Source: Marisediminicola sp040546025
Lineage (GTDB): Bacteria > Actinomycetota > Actinomycetes > Actinomycetales > Microbacteriaceae
Length of the DNA: 64,000 bases
Direction: 5' to 3'
NCBI RefSeq assembly: GCF_040546025.1
Contig: NZ_JBEPNA010000005.1
Location: forward strand, 1 to 64,000
The position numbers and the translations under genes are program-made. Positions 50,914 through 59,402 of this stretch are shown piece after piece. The first letter of the stretch is position 1, and each line of letters starts with the position of its first letter. The notes under the pieces were generated by a model. It was not told where the DNA came from, searched no databases, and worked only from the letters and a program-made list of their open reading frames with translations.

Positions 50914-51891
50914 CTAGGGCAGCAGCAGCAGCTTGCCAATGTGCGCCGACGACTCGAGGCGCTCGTGCGCGAGCCGGGCATCCGCTAGTGAGAAGCGGCG
51001 GTCGACGATGGGCACGACCTGCCGCGCCGCGACGAGTGGCCAGACGTTCTCCCGCACGCTCGCGATGATCTCGTCCTTCTCCGCCTCGGGCCGGGCGCGC
51101 AGGCTGGTGGCGTGGATGCTGCCCCACCTGGCCATCAGTCGTCCGATCGCGAATTCGGCGGGCACGCCGCTCTGGTTTCCGATCAGCATGATTCTGCCGT
51201 GGCGGGCGAGCGCGCGCACGTTGCGGTCCAGATAGGCGCCGCCGATCGGGTCGAGGATCACGTCGGCTCCCGCGCCATCCGTCGCGCGCTCGATCGAGTC
51301 GACGAAATCCTCAGTGGTGTAGTCGATGAGAATGTCTGCACCGAGCTGTTCGCAGGCGGCGAGCTTCGCCGCAGACCCGGCGGTCACGGCGACACGGCAG
51401 CCGAACGCCCGCGCGAGCTGGATGGCCATCGTGCCGATGCCGCTCGATCCGCCGTGGATGAGCAGCGTCTCGCCTGCCCGGAGCCCGCCGAGCAGGAATA
51501 CGTTGCTCCAGACCGTCGCCAGCGCCTCGGGCAATGCCGCCGCGTCGACCAGGTTGACCGACTCCGGCACAGACAGGAGCTGGTGCGCGGACGCGACGGC
51601 GAGTGACGCGTAGCCGCCGCCCGCGAGCAGTGCGCAGACACGGTCGCCGACCTTCCAACCCGCGACACCGGATCCGAGCCGGACGATCGTGCCGGACACC
51701 TCGAGGCCCGGCCAATCCGGCGCACCCGGCGGGGGAGGGTAGTAGCCCTGCCGCTGGACCATATCGGCCCGGTTGACTCCGGCCGCCGCGACGGCGATGA
51801 GCACCTCGCCGGACCGCGGCTCCGGGTCGGGTAGCTCACGCTCCCCTAGCACATCGGGACCGCCGATAGCCGATATGACAATCGCCCTCAT
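50914..51891 (-). CDS. NADPH:quinone oxidoreductase (zinc-independent MDR family)
   Basis: A 325-residue medium-chain dehydrogenase/reductase. It has GVNRADMVQRQGYYPPPPGAP at the N-terminus, the NADPH-binding HGGSSGIGTMAIQLARAFG, and DVILDPIGGAYLDRN. The catalytic-zinc residues of alcohol dehydrogenases are absent, consistent with the quinone-oxidoreductase (QOR, PIG3-like) group. Leaderless start at 51891. Confidence 0.92.
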   Translation of the reverse strand: MRAIVISAIGGPDVLGERELPDPEPRSGEVLIAVAAAGVNRADMVQRQGYYPPPPGAPDWPGLEVSGTIVRLGSGVAGWKVGDRVCALLAGGGYASLAVASAHQLLSVPESVNLVDAAALPEALATVWSNVFLLGGLRAGETLLIHGGSSGIGTMAIQLARAFGCRVAVTAGSAAKLAACEQLGADILIDYTTEDFVDSIERATDGAGADVILDPIGGAYLDRNVRALARHGRIMLIGNQSGVPAEFAIGRLMARWGSIHATSLRARPEAEKDEIIASVRENVWPLVAARQVVPIVDRRFSLADARLAHERLESSAHIGKLLLLP

Positions 51892-51897
51892 GTCTCC

Positions 51898-51903
51898 ACG
51901 GTA
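51898..51903 (-). promoter_or_regulatory. -10 element (TACCGT) of the quinone oxidoreductase gene
   Basis: Minus-strand TACCGT is followed by 6 nt (GGAGAC) and ATG. It lies back to back with the divergent -10 box at 51920. Confidence 0.5.
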
Positions 51904-51919
51904 CGCGACCGCCCAGCGC

Positions 51920-51925
51920 TAGGTT
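51920..51925 (+). promoter_or_regulatory. -10 element (TAGGTT) of the divergent hypothetical gene
   Basis: TAGGTT, 6 nt, then GTG 51932. It forms a very compact divergent pair with the quinone oxidoreductase promoter: the two starts are only 40 nt apart. Confidence 0.5.
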
Positions 51926-51931
51926 GGCACT

Positions 51932-52450
51932 GTGACTGGGGATATGTTCGGAGCGCGGGAGCGGGGCCGCAGAGGCAGCGCGCCCAGGGATTCGCAGCAG
52001 CTCCAGTCTCTGCTTCTGGGCACCTGGCAGGTTCGTGCCACAAATATGCCGCAGTGGCTGTCGAGCGAGCGCGTCGCCCCCGTAATCGCCTTCGAGCTGA
52101 TCTCGGATGCTCCGCTCGTGCTCAGTGATGACGTGTCGTGGAATTCGTCCGGTGGGCAGCGCGAGCACCGCCTCGGGGTCGACCGCTGGAACGGCAGCGG
52201 TTTCGTGCGCCGCGGGCTCGGCCGGAGGAGGCTGCGCCGACGCCACTGGAGCGTCGTGGGCTCCAGCGCCGACCGAGATATCCTCGTGCTGCGCCTGACC
52301 GGTTCCCGCTCCGTCCCGCACGGTCTCGATGTCTTTGTGCGGGACGGGATCGAGATCGGCGATGCGCGCTCTCTTGTCGCGCACTCGGCCACGGCACTGG
52401 GCCTCACGGCCGAAGACTTCGCGAGCCTCACCTGGCTCGACCGGCCCTGA
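51932..52450 (+). CDS. Hypothetical protein
   Basis: A 172-residue protein without signal peptide or membrane helix. LLGTWQVRATNMPQWLSSE and repeated short beta-strand patterns (DRDILVLRLTGSRS) suggest a small beta-barrel, perhaps lipocalin-like, but no family is recognised. GTG 51932 is chosen for leaderless geometry; an in-frame ATG lies at 51944. Confidence 0.65.
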   Translation: MTGDMFGARERGRRGSAPRDSQQLQSLLLGTWQVRATNMPQWLSSERVAPVIAFELISDAPLVLSDDVSWNSSGGQREHRLGVDRWNGSGFVRRGLGRRRLRRRHWSVVGSSADRDILVLRLTGSRSVPHGLDVFVRDGIEIGDARSLVAHSATALGLTAEDFASLTWLDRP

Positions 52451-52459
52451 TCGTCGCGG

Positions 52460-53410
52460 TCAGAACTGCCCGGTGTAGCCGAGAGCGGTGAGCACCGCGT
52501 GCGGACGCTCAATGATTCCGAAGTGGCCGCAGTCCTCCAGCACAGTACGCCGGCTGGTCGGCACCACTCGCGCGAGTTCCTCGAAGTCGGCGCCGGTGAC
52601 GAAAATGTCCCGGTCGCCCTTGAGCGCGATCACCGGGCAGGTGATGCGCCCCCACCAGTGGTGCGCGTCGTAGCCCGCCGTCGCGGTGGCGGCCCCCGTG
52701 AAGGACCGCGGATGCAGATCGAGCACGGTCGCGTCGGTGGCGGATCGGTGCACCCGGTACCCGTGCCGGAACAGCGGCGTGAACAGCAGCCGGGCAACCG
52801 GGGTCGCGCCGAGCCCGAGGACGATGCCACGGCCGGTGCGCCCCAGGATCGTGAGCAGCTGCAGGATGCGCCAGAGCATCACGAACGCGGGCAGCTCCCG
52901 GAAGTTCGCGAAGGGGTGATCGATACTGCGAATAACCGAGAATGTGGTGCCGGACACCATGCCGACCGAGAGCACCCGGTCGGGGTACGCGGCGGCCATG
53001 TGCATCGCGATGGAGCCGCCCAACGAGTGCCCGACGATGTCCCACTCGGTGAAACCGAGGCCCTCGACGGTATCTTTCACGAAGGCGCCGAACGAGTCGA
53101 CGGTCAGGTCGTCCGCGCCGGGGAAGAGGGCGCCCTCGCCCCACCCGGGCAGGTCGAGCAGCACCGGGTTCTCGATCTGGATGCCGTCGGCCGCCGCGGC
53201 CTGCAGCAGGGGAGTGAACGTGGTCCACGCTCCCGCTGCGCCGTGCAGGAAGATCGTGGCCCGCACGGACGTCCGCACGGAACGGTGCCGGGCGACGGTG
53301 TGGCCGTGCTCGCCCTCCACCCGCGTCTCGATGAGCCCCAGTATCGCGGGATCGCTGATGACCCGGTACGGCGCGTAGGTGTGCACTGCGGATGCTGCGA
53401 GCTCAGGCAT
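52460..53410 (-). CDS. Alpha/beta hydrolase
   Basis: A 316-residue hydrolase. The nucleophile elbow is GHSLGGS, the acid is Asp in KGDRDIFV, the base is His in DCGHFGIIERP, and the oxyanion region is HGAAGAW. The reaction is undetermined. It overlaps the FUSC-like gene upstream by 8 nt. Confidence 0.9.
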   Translation of the reverse strand: MPELAASAVHTYAPYRVISDPAILGLIETRVEGEHGHTVARHRSVRTSVRATIFLHGAAGAWTTFTPLLQAAAADGIQIENPVLLDLPGWGEGALFPGADDLTVDSFGAFVKDTVEGLGFTEWDIVGHSLGGSIAMHMAAAYPDRVLSVGMVSGTTFSVIRSIDHPFANFRELPAFVMLWRILQLLTILGRTGRGIVLGLGATPVARLLFTPLFRHGYRVHRSATDATVLDLHPRSFTGAATATAGYDAHHWWGRITCPVIALKGDRDIFVTGADFEELARVVPTSRRTVLEDCGHFGIIERPHAVLTALGYTGQF

Positions 53411-54464
53411 CCGGTCCGCCGATGATCTCTTCGCGCACTCGGCGAAGGTCTTCCAGCAGCGATCCGACGAGGATCCAATTGCGCGGGTTCGGGCTGGAGA
53501 TCACGAGCGGGGCCGTCAGTGCGGGGACCTCCGCGGTGATCGGGGCGGGTTCGCTCGGTGCGCCCGCCTGCCTCGCGCCGCCGACGCTGCCGGCCATGAG
53601 GCGCACGTCGTGGGCCGCGCGGTCGAGCTCGAGCGCGATGCGGGAGACGGTCGCATCCTCGACGAGCGCCGGGTCGTAGTTGTCGCGAACCGCCCGGGTC
53701 ATGCCGATAGTTCGTGTAACGAGGGTGGAGAGCCGGAGGAGGAGAGCTCGGTCCTGCTCGATCGTGATCGTGTGCCGCGAGCCGCGCGGGTTGAAGGTGA
53801 GGCTCTCCTCGGCGCGGTCCAGTTCACCCGCGGCCTTCGCCTGCAGCGGTCGCAGCTCCCGTGCCGCCGTCATCATCAGTTCGAGCTCGGACGAGTCGAC
53901 GGGGGAGCGCAGGGCGGCCGACAGGCGTTGCAGCGACGAGGCGACGCTCGCCTCCAAACGTCCGACGGCGAGCCGCGCTGGCGCGACGAGCACGGGCGGA
54001 ACGATCAGCGCGTTGATGACGAGGCCCGCGACGGCGCCGATGATCGTCTCGAGGATCCGTTCGATCGAGTACTCGGGGGTCTGCGCTCCGATCACGAGGA
54101 CGAGCATGGCACTGATCGGGATCTGGTTGGACGAACCGGGCGTCAGTTTGAGTGCCCAGGCGACGAGCAGCGACACGACGATCACAGCGAGAACCACCCA
54201 GCTCGCGTTGCCGAATGCGAGGCCAGCGGAGTACGCGATCACGACCCCGAGGATCACGCCGATGCTTCGCTCGATTCCCTTCGCGAGTGACTGGTTGACG
54301 CTGGGCTGCACAACGAGGAGCGCCGCAATGGCGGCGAAGATCGGCAGGGGCTGCTGCAGGAGCAGGTTCGACAACAACCACGCCGAGACGGCGGCGACCG
54401 AGGTCTTGAGCACCTGGAGCAGCGGGCTGCGCGCCGAGGCGCGAAGCGAGGCAAGCTGGCGCAT
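53403..54464 (-). CDS. FUSC/aromatic-acid-exporter-like membrane protein
   Basis: A 353-residue protein whose first ~170 residues hold about six helices with the FUSC pattern (LPIFAAIAALLVVQPSVNQSLAKGIERSIGVILGVVIA), followed by a cytoplasmic helical domain of ~180 residues. Such proteins export aromatic acids or other organic anions. TAGCCT lies 6 nt before GAGGGG-ATG or may serve as a -10; both readings are possible. It ends the set together with the alpha/beta hydrolase. Confidence 0.8.
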   Translation of the reverse strand: MRQLASLRASARSPLLQVLKTSVAAVSAWLLSNLLLQQPLPIFAAIAALLVVQPSVNQSLAKGIERSIGVILGVVIAYSAGLAFGNASWVVLAVIVVSLLVAWALKLTPGSSNQIPISAMLVLVIGAQTPEYSIERILETIIGAVAGLVINALIVPPVLVAPARLAVGRLEASVASSLQRLSAALRSPVDSSELELMMTAARELRPLQAKAAGELDRAEESLTFNPRGSRHTITIEQDRALLLRLSTLVTRTIGMTRAVRDNYDPALVEDATVSRIALELDRAAHDVRLMAGSVGGARQAGAPSEPAPITAEVPALTAPLVISSPNPRNWILVGSLLEDLRRVREEIIGGPDA

Positions 54465-54502
54465 CCCCTCAGGCTAGTGCCGTGCGGCTGGGCGCCCGTG
54501 GC

Positions 54503-55798
54503 TCACTCGTAGCGGAGGGAGTCGATGGGGCTCTGCCGCGCCGCGCGAGACGCGGGCAGGGTGCTCGCGAGGAACGCGATCCCCATCACGAGCGCGAAGA
54601 CGCTGGCGATGGATGCCGGTGCGAACGTGAGGATCTGCAGGCCGGCGAGCCCGGACAGGAAGCCCTCGGCAAGCACCGAGCTCACCACGGACCCGACCGC
54701 GATGGCGACGCCCGCGCCGATCGCGCTGCCGAGGAACCCGATGAATACGGCCTCCGTGCTGAACAGGGCGAAGATGCGTGCCCCGCTCATTCCCATCGCC
54801 TTCATCAGCCCGATCTCGCGCGTCCGCTCCTGGACGCTCATCAGCAGGGTGTTGATGATGCCGAAGCCGGCCGCGATGAGCGCGATCACGGCGAACGCGT
54901 TGAGCACGAGGATGATGCCGTCGACGACGCTCTGGAAGGTGCCGATCTGGTCGGCGACGGTGGTTCCGGCGAAGCCGGCATCCACGAGGCGGTCCTTGAT
55001 CGCCTGGATATCCTCGTCGCTGGCGTCGGCGTCGAATCTCGCCGTCGCGCTGGCGTACTCGGTCGACGCCTGCTCGGGGAGCCCGGTGCGCTGGGCATCG
55101 AACAGCGCGGTCGTCAGCGCAGTGTTGGTGCTGGCCCCCGTGCCGACGAGGGTCGGATTCTGGATGCCGACCACGGTGGCGTCGATCAGGTGCTGCTCGC
55201 CGACGGCATCCGTCACGCCGATCTGCACGATCTCGTTCACCGACGCGTCGTCGCTCGCGAAGCCGAGCGTGTCGACGTAGCTCGTCGGGAGCACGATCTC
55301 GAACTCCGTGCTGGACTGGTCGAAGCCGCTCCCCGCGGCGAGGTCGAGGGTCACCCCGGCACTGAACGGGCTGATCGAGAGCTGGAACCGGCCGTTGTCC
55401 CGCCACTCGACGAAGTCCGGCCGGACGGACACGAGGGGCTGGGCATCCGTTATCCCCTCGACCGCACGGATCTCGTCGATGTCCGCGTCGGACAGGGCGA
55501 GCACGGTGGTGCCGGGCGGGCCGGCGTTCGTATCGATCTCGCTACCGGAATCGGGGTCATACGGGGCTGGGCCGTCGTCCGCGTCGCTCGCCAACGTAGG
55601 CTTGCTGACATTCATGACGTCGGGGGCGCCAATCGACGTGATTTGGGTATCGATGTACTCGTTGACACCCGTTCCGAGCGCGTTCGTTGTCGTGAGGGTG
55701 AACGCGCCGATGAAGATCGCCAGGACAGTGAGGGTGGTGCGGAGGCGGCTGCGGAAGCTGTTGCCGATTGCGGTCGTGACGATGTCGGTGGTCCTCAT
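54503..55798 (-). CDS. ABC transporter permease, MacB/FtsX-like
   Basis: A 431-residue permease. One N-terminal helix (RTTLTVLAIFIGAFTLTTTNALG), a ~230-residue extracytoplasmic domain, then three C-terminal helices with the FtsX motif MSVQERTREIGLMKAMGMSGARIFALFSTEAVFIGFLGS. It couples to the ATPase upstream (4-nt overlap). Such pairs extract lipids, peptides or lipoproteins from the membrane. Confidence 0.92.
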   Translation of the reverse strand: MRTTDIVTTAIGNSFRSRLRTTLTVLAIFIGAFTLTTTNALGTGVNEYIDTQITSIGAPDVMNVSKPTLASDADDGPAPYDPDSGSEIDTNAGPPGTTVLALSDADIDEIRAVEGITDAQPLVSVRPDFVEWRDNGRFQLSISPFSAGVTLDLAAGSGFDQSSTEFEIVLPTSYVDTLGFASDDASVNEIVQIGVTDAVGEQHLIDATVVGIQNPTLVGTGASTNTALTTALFDAQRTGLPEQASTEYASATARFDADASDEDIQAIKDRLVDAGFAGTTVADQIGTFQSVVDGIILVLNAFAVIALIAAGFGIINTLLMSVQERTREIGLMKAMGMSGARIFALFSTEAVFIGFLGSAIGAGVAIAVGSVVSSVLAEGFLSGLAGLQILTFAPASIASVFALVMGIAFLASTLPASRAARQSPIDSLRYE

Positions 55799-56532
55799 GC
55801 GAGTGCCGCCCCGTTCGGCGTCGTAACCGGGGAAGCCGGGGACCTCAGGTCGCCCTCGTCGACGAGGCGCCCGTCTTTGAGGTAGATGCGCCGGTCGGCG
55901 CGGGCGGCAAGGTCGTCGTCGTGCGTGACGATCACGAGCGTGATCCCGCGGTCGCGGTTGAGGGAGAAGAGCAGGTTCTCGATGACGGCGCCTGTGGCCG
56001 AGTCGAGGTTGCCGGTCGGTTCATCCGCGAAGATGATCCGCGCGTCGCCGACCAGGGCCCTCGCAATCACGACGCGCTGCTTCTGGCCGCCCGAGAGGTC
56101 CATCGCCTTCGCCCCCGCCTTGTCGGTCAGCTCGACGAGCGCGAGTGTCTCGAGCGCCTTCGCTTTGCGCTCCCGGGATCCGAGGCGGGCGATCTTGAGC
56201 GGCAGGATCACGTTCTCGAGCACGGTGGCGTGAGAGTTGAGGAAGAACTGCTGGAACACGAATCCGAAGGTGGCGTTGCGCAGCGTGTTGAGCGCGCGCC
56301 CCCTCAGCGTCTTCGCGTTCTGGCCCACGATCTCCAACTCGCCGCTCGACGGCGAGTCGAGCAGGGCGAGGATGTGCATGAGAGTGGACTTTCCCGATCC
56401 GCTCTTGCCGACGATCGCGACGGATTCGCCCTCGCGGATGTCGAGGTCGATTCCGCGAAGCGCGTCGAAACGTGCGTCGCCGGTTCCGTAGTGTTTGGAC
56501 AGATTGCGCGCCGTGAGCACGGAGGATGACAT
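55795..56532 (-). CDS. ABC transporter ATPase, MacB/LolD-like
   Basis: A 245-residue ATPase. Walker A GKSGSGKST, the Q-loop FGFVFQQFFL, signature LSGGQKQR, Walker B IIFADEPTGNLDSATG and the switch His in VTHDDDLAARAD. ATG 56532 follows GGGGAC. It is the first gene of the pair with the FtsX-like permease. The substrate is unknown. Confidence 0.93.
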   Translation of the reverse strand: MSSSVLTARNLSKHYGTGDARFDALRGIDLDIREGESVAIVGKSGSGKSTLMHILALLDSPSSGELEIVGQNAKTLRGRALNTLRNATFGFVFQQFFLNSHATVLENVILPLKIARLGSRERKAKALETLALVELTDKAGAKAMDLSGGQKQRVVIARALVGDARIIFADEPTGNLDSATGAVIENLLFSLNRDRGITLVIVTHDDDLAARADRRIYLKDGRLVDEGDLRSPASPVTTPNGAALA

Positions 56533-56646
56533 GTCCCCATTTTTGCAGTGTCGGCTGTGCCCGGCATCCGCCCCGCGGTGTGACGCCGCTACTTCCTGCG
56601 GTGTGGGTGTGGCGGGGCTAGGCTCGGGCGCAACGAGGGGAGCACG

Positions 56647-57408
56647 ATGGCGGAGCGTTTCGAGATCAAGGTCGACGACGTGCACATCGGCTCCGCGATC
56701 CCGGGCACGAGCGAGCACCTCGCCGGCGTGCTCGCGACGCCTGTCGGCCCCGGACCGTGGCCCGGCGTCGTCATGGTGCACGAGGCGTTCGGGATCAACG
56801 ACATCCTGCGCCGACAGGCCTCGAGACTCGCCGCCGCCGGATTCCTCGTGCTGGCCCCCGACCTGTTCAGCGAGGGTGGGGCGCGCAAGTGCCTCGGCTC
56901 GACCTTGCGTTCGCTCCTGACCGGAAAGGGTCGTGCCTTCGCCGACATCGAGTCCGCACGGTCGGCTTTGCTCAAGCGCGCGGACTGCTCCGGGCGGGTC
57001 GGAGTGATCGGCTTCTGCATGGGCGGCGGATTCGCACTGCTGCTCGCCACCCACGGCTACGACGCCGCTTCGGTGAATTACGGCCGGCTGCCCCGCGACC
57101 TCGACTCCCTGGCGGGAGCCTGCCCGGTGATCGGCAGCTACGGGGGCAAGGACCTCTCGTTGAGAGGAGCGGCCGCCAAACTCGACGGCGCCCTCAGCAG
57201 GCTTGGAGTCCAGCATGACGTGAAGGAGTATTCGGATGCGGGCCACGCCTTCCTGAACGACGAGCCGAGTGGTCCCCCCGCGCTGCGCCCGGTGCTCCAC
57301 CGGGTGCTGGGTGCCGGTCCCGACCCGGAGGCCAGCGCTGACGCGTGGGAGCGGATCGAGACGTTCTTCTCGGAGCACCTCAGGCCCGAGGGGCCGCGCC
57401 GAATTTAG
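56647..57408 (+). CDS. Dienelactone hydrolase family protein
   Basis: A 253-residue alpha/beta hydrolase with Cys nucleophile in GFCMGGGFALLL, Asp in GGKDLS and His in SDAGHAFLND, the dienelactone hydrolase triad. The substrate need not be a dienelactone. GAGGGGAG gives a proper ribosome site. The stop TAG is immediately followed, in frame, by a glucose-6-phosphate dehydrogenase remnant. Confidence 0.9.
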   Translation: MAERFEIKVDDVHIGSAIPGTSEHLAGVLATPVGPGPWPGVVMVHEAFGINDILRRQASRLAAAGFLVLAPDLFSEGGARKCLGSTLRSLLTGKGRAFADIESARSALLKRADCSGRVGVIGFCMGGGFALLLATHGYDAASVNYGRLPRDLDSLAGACPVIGSYGGKDLSLRGAAAKLDGALSRLGVQHDVKEYSDAGHAFLNDEPSGPPALRPVLHRVLGAGPDPEASADAWERIETFFSEHLRPEGPRRI

Positions 57409-57612
57409 CCGTGTCGCGGCCTCGCCAACCGCATTGTCGAACCGGTCTGGAACGCGGAGAAGATGAATTCGGTCGAGACCGTATTCGAGGAGCGGCTGGG
57501 GCTGGAAGGACCCGCCGGCCCGGACTACATGCAGCTGGACATCAACGTCAACGGTGCGGGGGACCCGTTCGCGCTCGATCGGGTCACGCTGCACACGGCG
57601 CTCGCTCGACGA
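57409..57612 (+). pseudogene. Glucose-6-phosphate dehydrogenase remnant
   Basis: Directly after, and in frame with, the stop of the hydrolase gene the sequence reads CRGLANRIVEPVWNAEKMNS, then VETVFEERLGLEG, which matches the conserved central region of G6PD (FANR..EPVWN...V.I...E.L.LEG). It then jumps to DYMQLDINVNGAGDPFALDR, which resembles a downstream segment. The N-terminal half with the active His, part of the middle and the C-terminus are missing. There is no start codon or ribosome site. It is a relic with at least one internal deletion. Confidence 0.6.
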
Positions 57613-57650
57613 ATACCAGGAAGCCCCAGCCTAGGGCCAGACCGCCCCGG

Positions 57651-57656
57651 TATCGT
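57651..57656 (+). promoter_or_regulatory. -10 element (TATCGT) of the DUF427 gene
   Basis: TATCGT is followed by 6 nt and ATG 57663; leaderless geometry. Confidence 0.5.
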
Positions 57657-57662
57657 GTGCCC

Positions 57663-58163
57663 ATGCGACAGCGAGCAGAGCGGATCGAGCCGGGCCCCGG
57701 GCAAGAGTCAGTCTGGGACTACCCCCGGCCTCCGAGAGTTGAGCTAGTTACCGATCGCGTCACCGTGACACTCGGGGGCGTACTCATTGTCGATTCGGCC
57801 GCCGCGGTGCGTGTGCTCGAGACCAGCCACCCTCCCGTCTACTACGTTCCGCGGGCCGACATCGCGCAGGGTGCGATCACCCCGGCCGCCGGGGACTCCT
57901 GGTGCGAGTTCAAGGGGCGAGCGAAGTACCTTTCGGTGCACGGCGGCGCTGTCACCGCCGAGCGTGCTGGCTGGTTCTACCCGACCCCGACCAACGGATT
58001 CGCGGCACTTGCCGACATGGTCGCGATCTATCCGTCGGCGATGGACGAGTGCACAGTCGGAGGCGAGGTCGTCACCGCGCAGGAGGGCGATTTCTACGGC
58101 GGCTGGATCACAAGCAACCTCGTCGGCCCCTTCAAGGGCGCACCGGGAACCTTGGGCTGGTGA
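57663..58163 (+). CDS. DUF427 family protein
   Basis: A 166-residue protein with the DUF427 pattern: TVTLGGVLIVDSAAAVRVLET, PVYYVPRADI, CEFKGRAKYLSV and the C-terminal EGDFYGGWI. It is a small beta-rich cytoplasmic domain of unknown function. The start is fixed by the -10 element 6 nt upstream and by the family N-terminus. Confidence 0.9.
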   Translation: MRQRAERIEPGPGQESVWDYPRPPRVELVTDRVTVTLGGVLIVDSAAAVRVLETSHPPVYYVPRADIAQGAITPAAGDSWCEFKGRAKYLSVHGGAVTAERAGWFYPTPTNGFAALADMVAIYPSAMDECTVGGEVVTAQEGDFYGGWITSNLVGPFKGAPGTLGW

Positions 58164-58187
58164 CCGCCGCCGCGAGAGCGACGGGCG

Positions 58188-59234
58188 TTACAGGCGGCCG
58201 ATTTCCTCGAGCTGCTCCGCGAGCCCGGCGCCGTCCGGCGCGTAGACCCAGGGGATGCCGCTGCCGTTCTCGTGCTCCTCGGCCTTGGATCGCCCACCGG
58301 CCAGGACGGCCTCGCTTGTCGACAGCTGACGAATCGCGACCGCGCTCGCGTTCGCGGGGTGCGACTCGTTGAACGCGCTGTAGAGCTCTTCGTCGTGCTG
58401 CCCGTCATCGCCGAACAGCAGCCAGCGCACATCCGGGAACTCTCGGGCGAGCCGCCCGAGGGTCTCTCGCTTATGATCCGTGCCGCTGCGGAACCAGCGG
58501 TCGTGGGTCGGCCCCCAGTCGGTGAGCAGGAGCGGTCCGGCGGGGTAGAGGTTGCGGGACAGGAAGCGGGTGAGTGTCGGCGCGACATTCCATGCCCCCG
58601 TCGACAGATAGACCACGGGTGAGCCGGGATGATCCCTCGTCAGACGCTCGTACAGCACAGCCATTCCGGGAACAGGACGCCGTGCGTGCTCGTCGAGCAC
58701 GAAGGTGTTCCAGGCGGCAAGGAACGGGCGGGGGAGCGCGGTGACCATGACGGTGTCGTCGATGTCGGAGATGATCCCGAAGCGCACCGAGTCGTCGACG
58801 ATGAATACCGGGGCGGTCACGATGTCGGAATCGTCCGTGCGGATTGTGATGTCATGCCAGCCCGGCGGCAGGTCGACGTCGACGCGGACGTCGACCACCC
58901 CGCCGCGGTCGGCGGTCACACGGTGCTCCACCCCGTCGATGACGATTGTCACGGCGACATCGTTGACCGGCACGCTCGTGAAGCTTCGCCAGCCGCGGAT
59001 GCTCGTGTACCGGGCGTCTCCGTCCTCCGCCGGCTTTGCCAGAAGCACCCGACACAGAACCCGGACCCAACCGGGAGCGCCGTATCCGGTGTAGGGAATG
59101 ACAATGGGCGTCAGCCCCCGCTTTCTCGCCCTTTTCTCCCGAAAGTTGTGAAAGGAGTCTTCGAGCCGGGCCGCAAAATGGATGAGCGGCTCGGCAGCGG
59201 ACGCGGGGGTTACTGCCTTGGGGGTACGCACCAT
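58188..59234 (-). CDS. APP1-like phosphatidate phosphatase (DUF2183)
   Basis: A 348-residue protein. The catalytic HAD motif is ISDIDDTVM, followed by VVYLSTGAWNVAPTL and LLFGDDGQHDEELY, as in APP1 phosphatases. The N-terminal ~150 residues form a beta-rich domain (FTSVPVNDVAVTIVIDG, LPPGWHDITIRT). A lipid phosphatase role follows from the family, not from this sequence. It converges with DUF427 with 24 nt between the stops. Confidence 0.88.
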   Translation of the reverse strand: MVRTPKAVTPASAAEPLIHFAARLEDSFHNFREKRARKRGLTPIVIPYTGYGAPGWVRVLCRVLLAKPAEDGDARYTSIRGWRSFTSVPVNDVAVTIVIDGVEHRVTADRGGVVDVRVDVDLPPGWHDITIRTDDSDIVTAPVFIVDDSVRFGIISDIDDTVMVTALPRPFLAAWNTFVLDEHARRPVPGMAVLYERLTRDHPGSPVVYLSTGAWNVAPTLTRFLSRNLYPAGPLLLTDWGPTHDRWFRSGTDHKRETLGRLAREFPDVRWLLFGDDGQHDEELYSAFNESHPANASAVAIRQLSTSEAVLAGGRSKAEEHENGSGIPWVYAPDGAGLAEQLEEIGRL

Positions 59235-59402
59235 TGCAGAAGTCTTTCACGCGCGCCACCGCGCCGACGATTCGCGCCGCGCAAACCCGTCGACAAATCC
59301 CTCGAACCCGCCGATGTAAACGGGGTGCGGTCGCGAAGCGAGACAAGCTAGAATTCCAAATCAGTCGCCATTGTTGACTCGTATTGACGAAAGGGATCCC
59401 CC

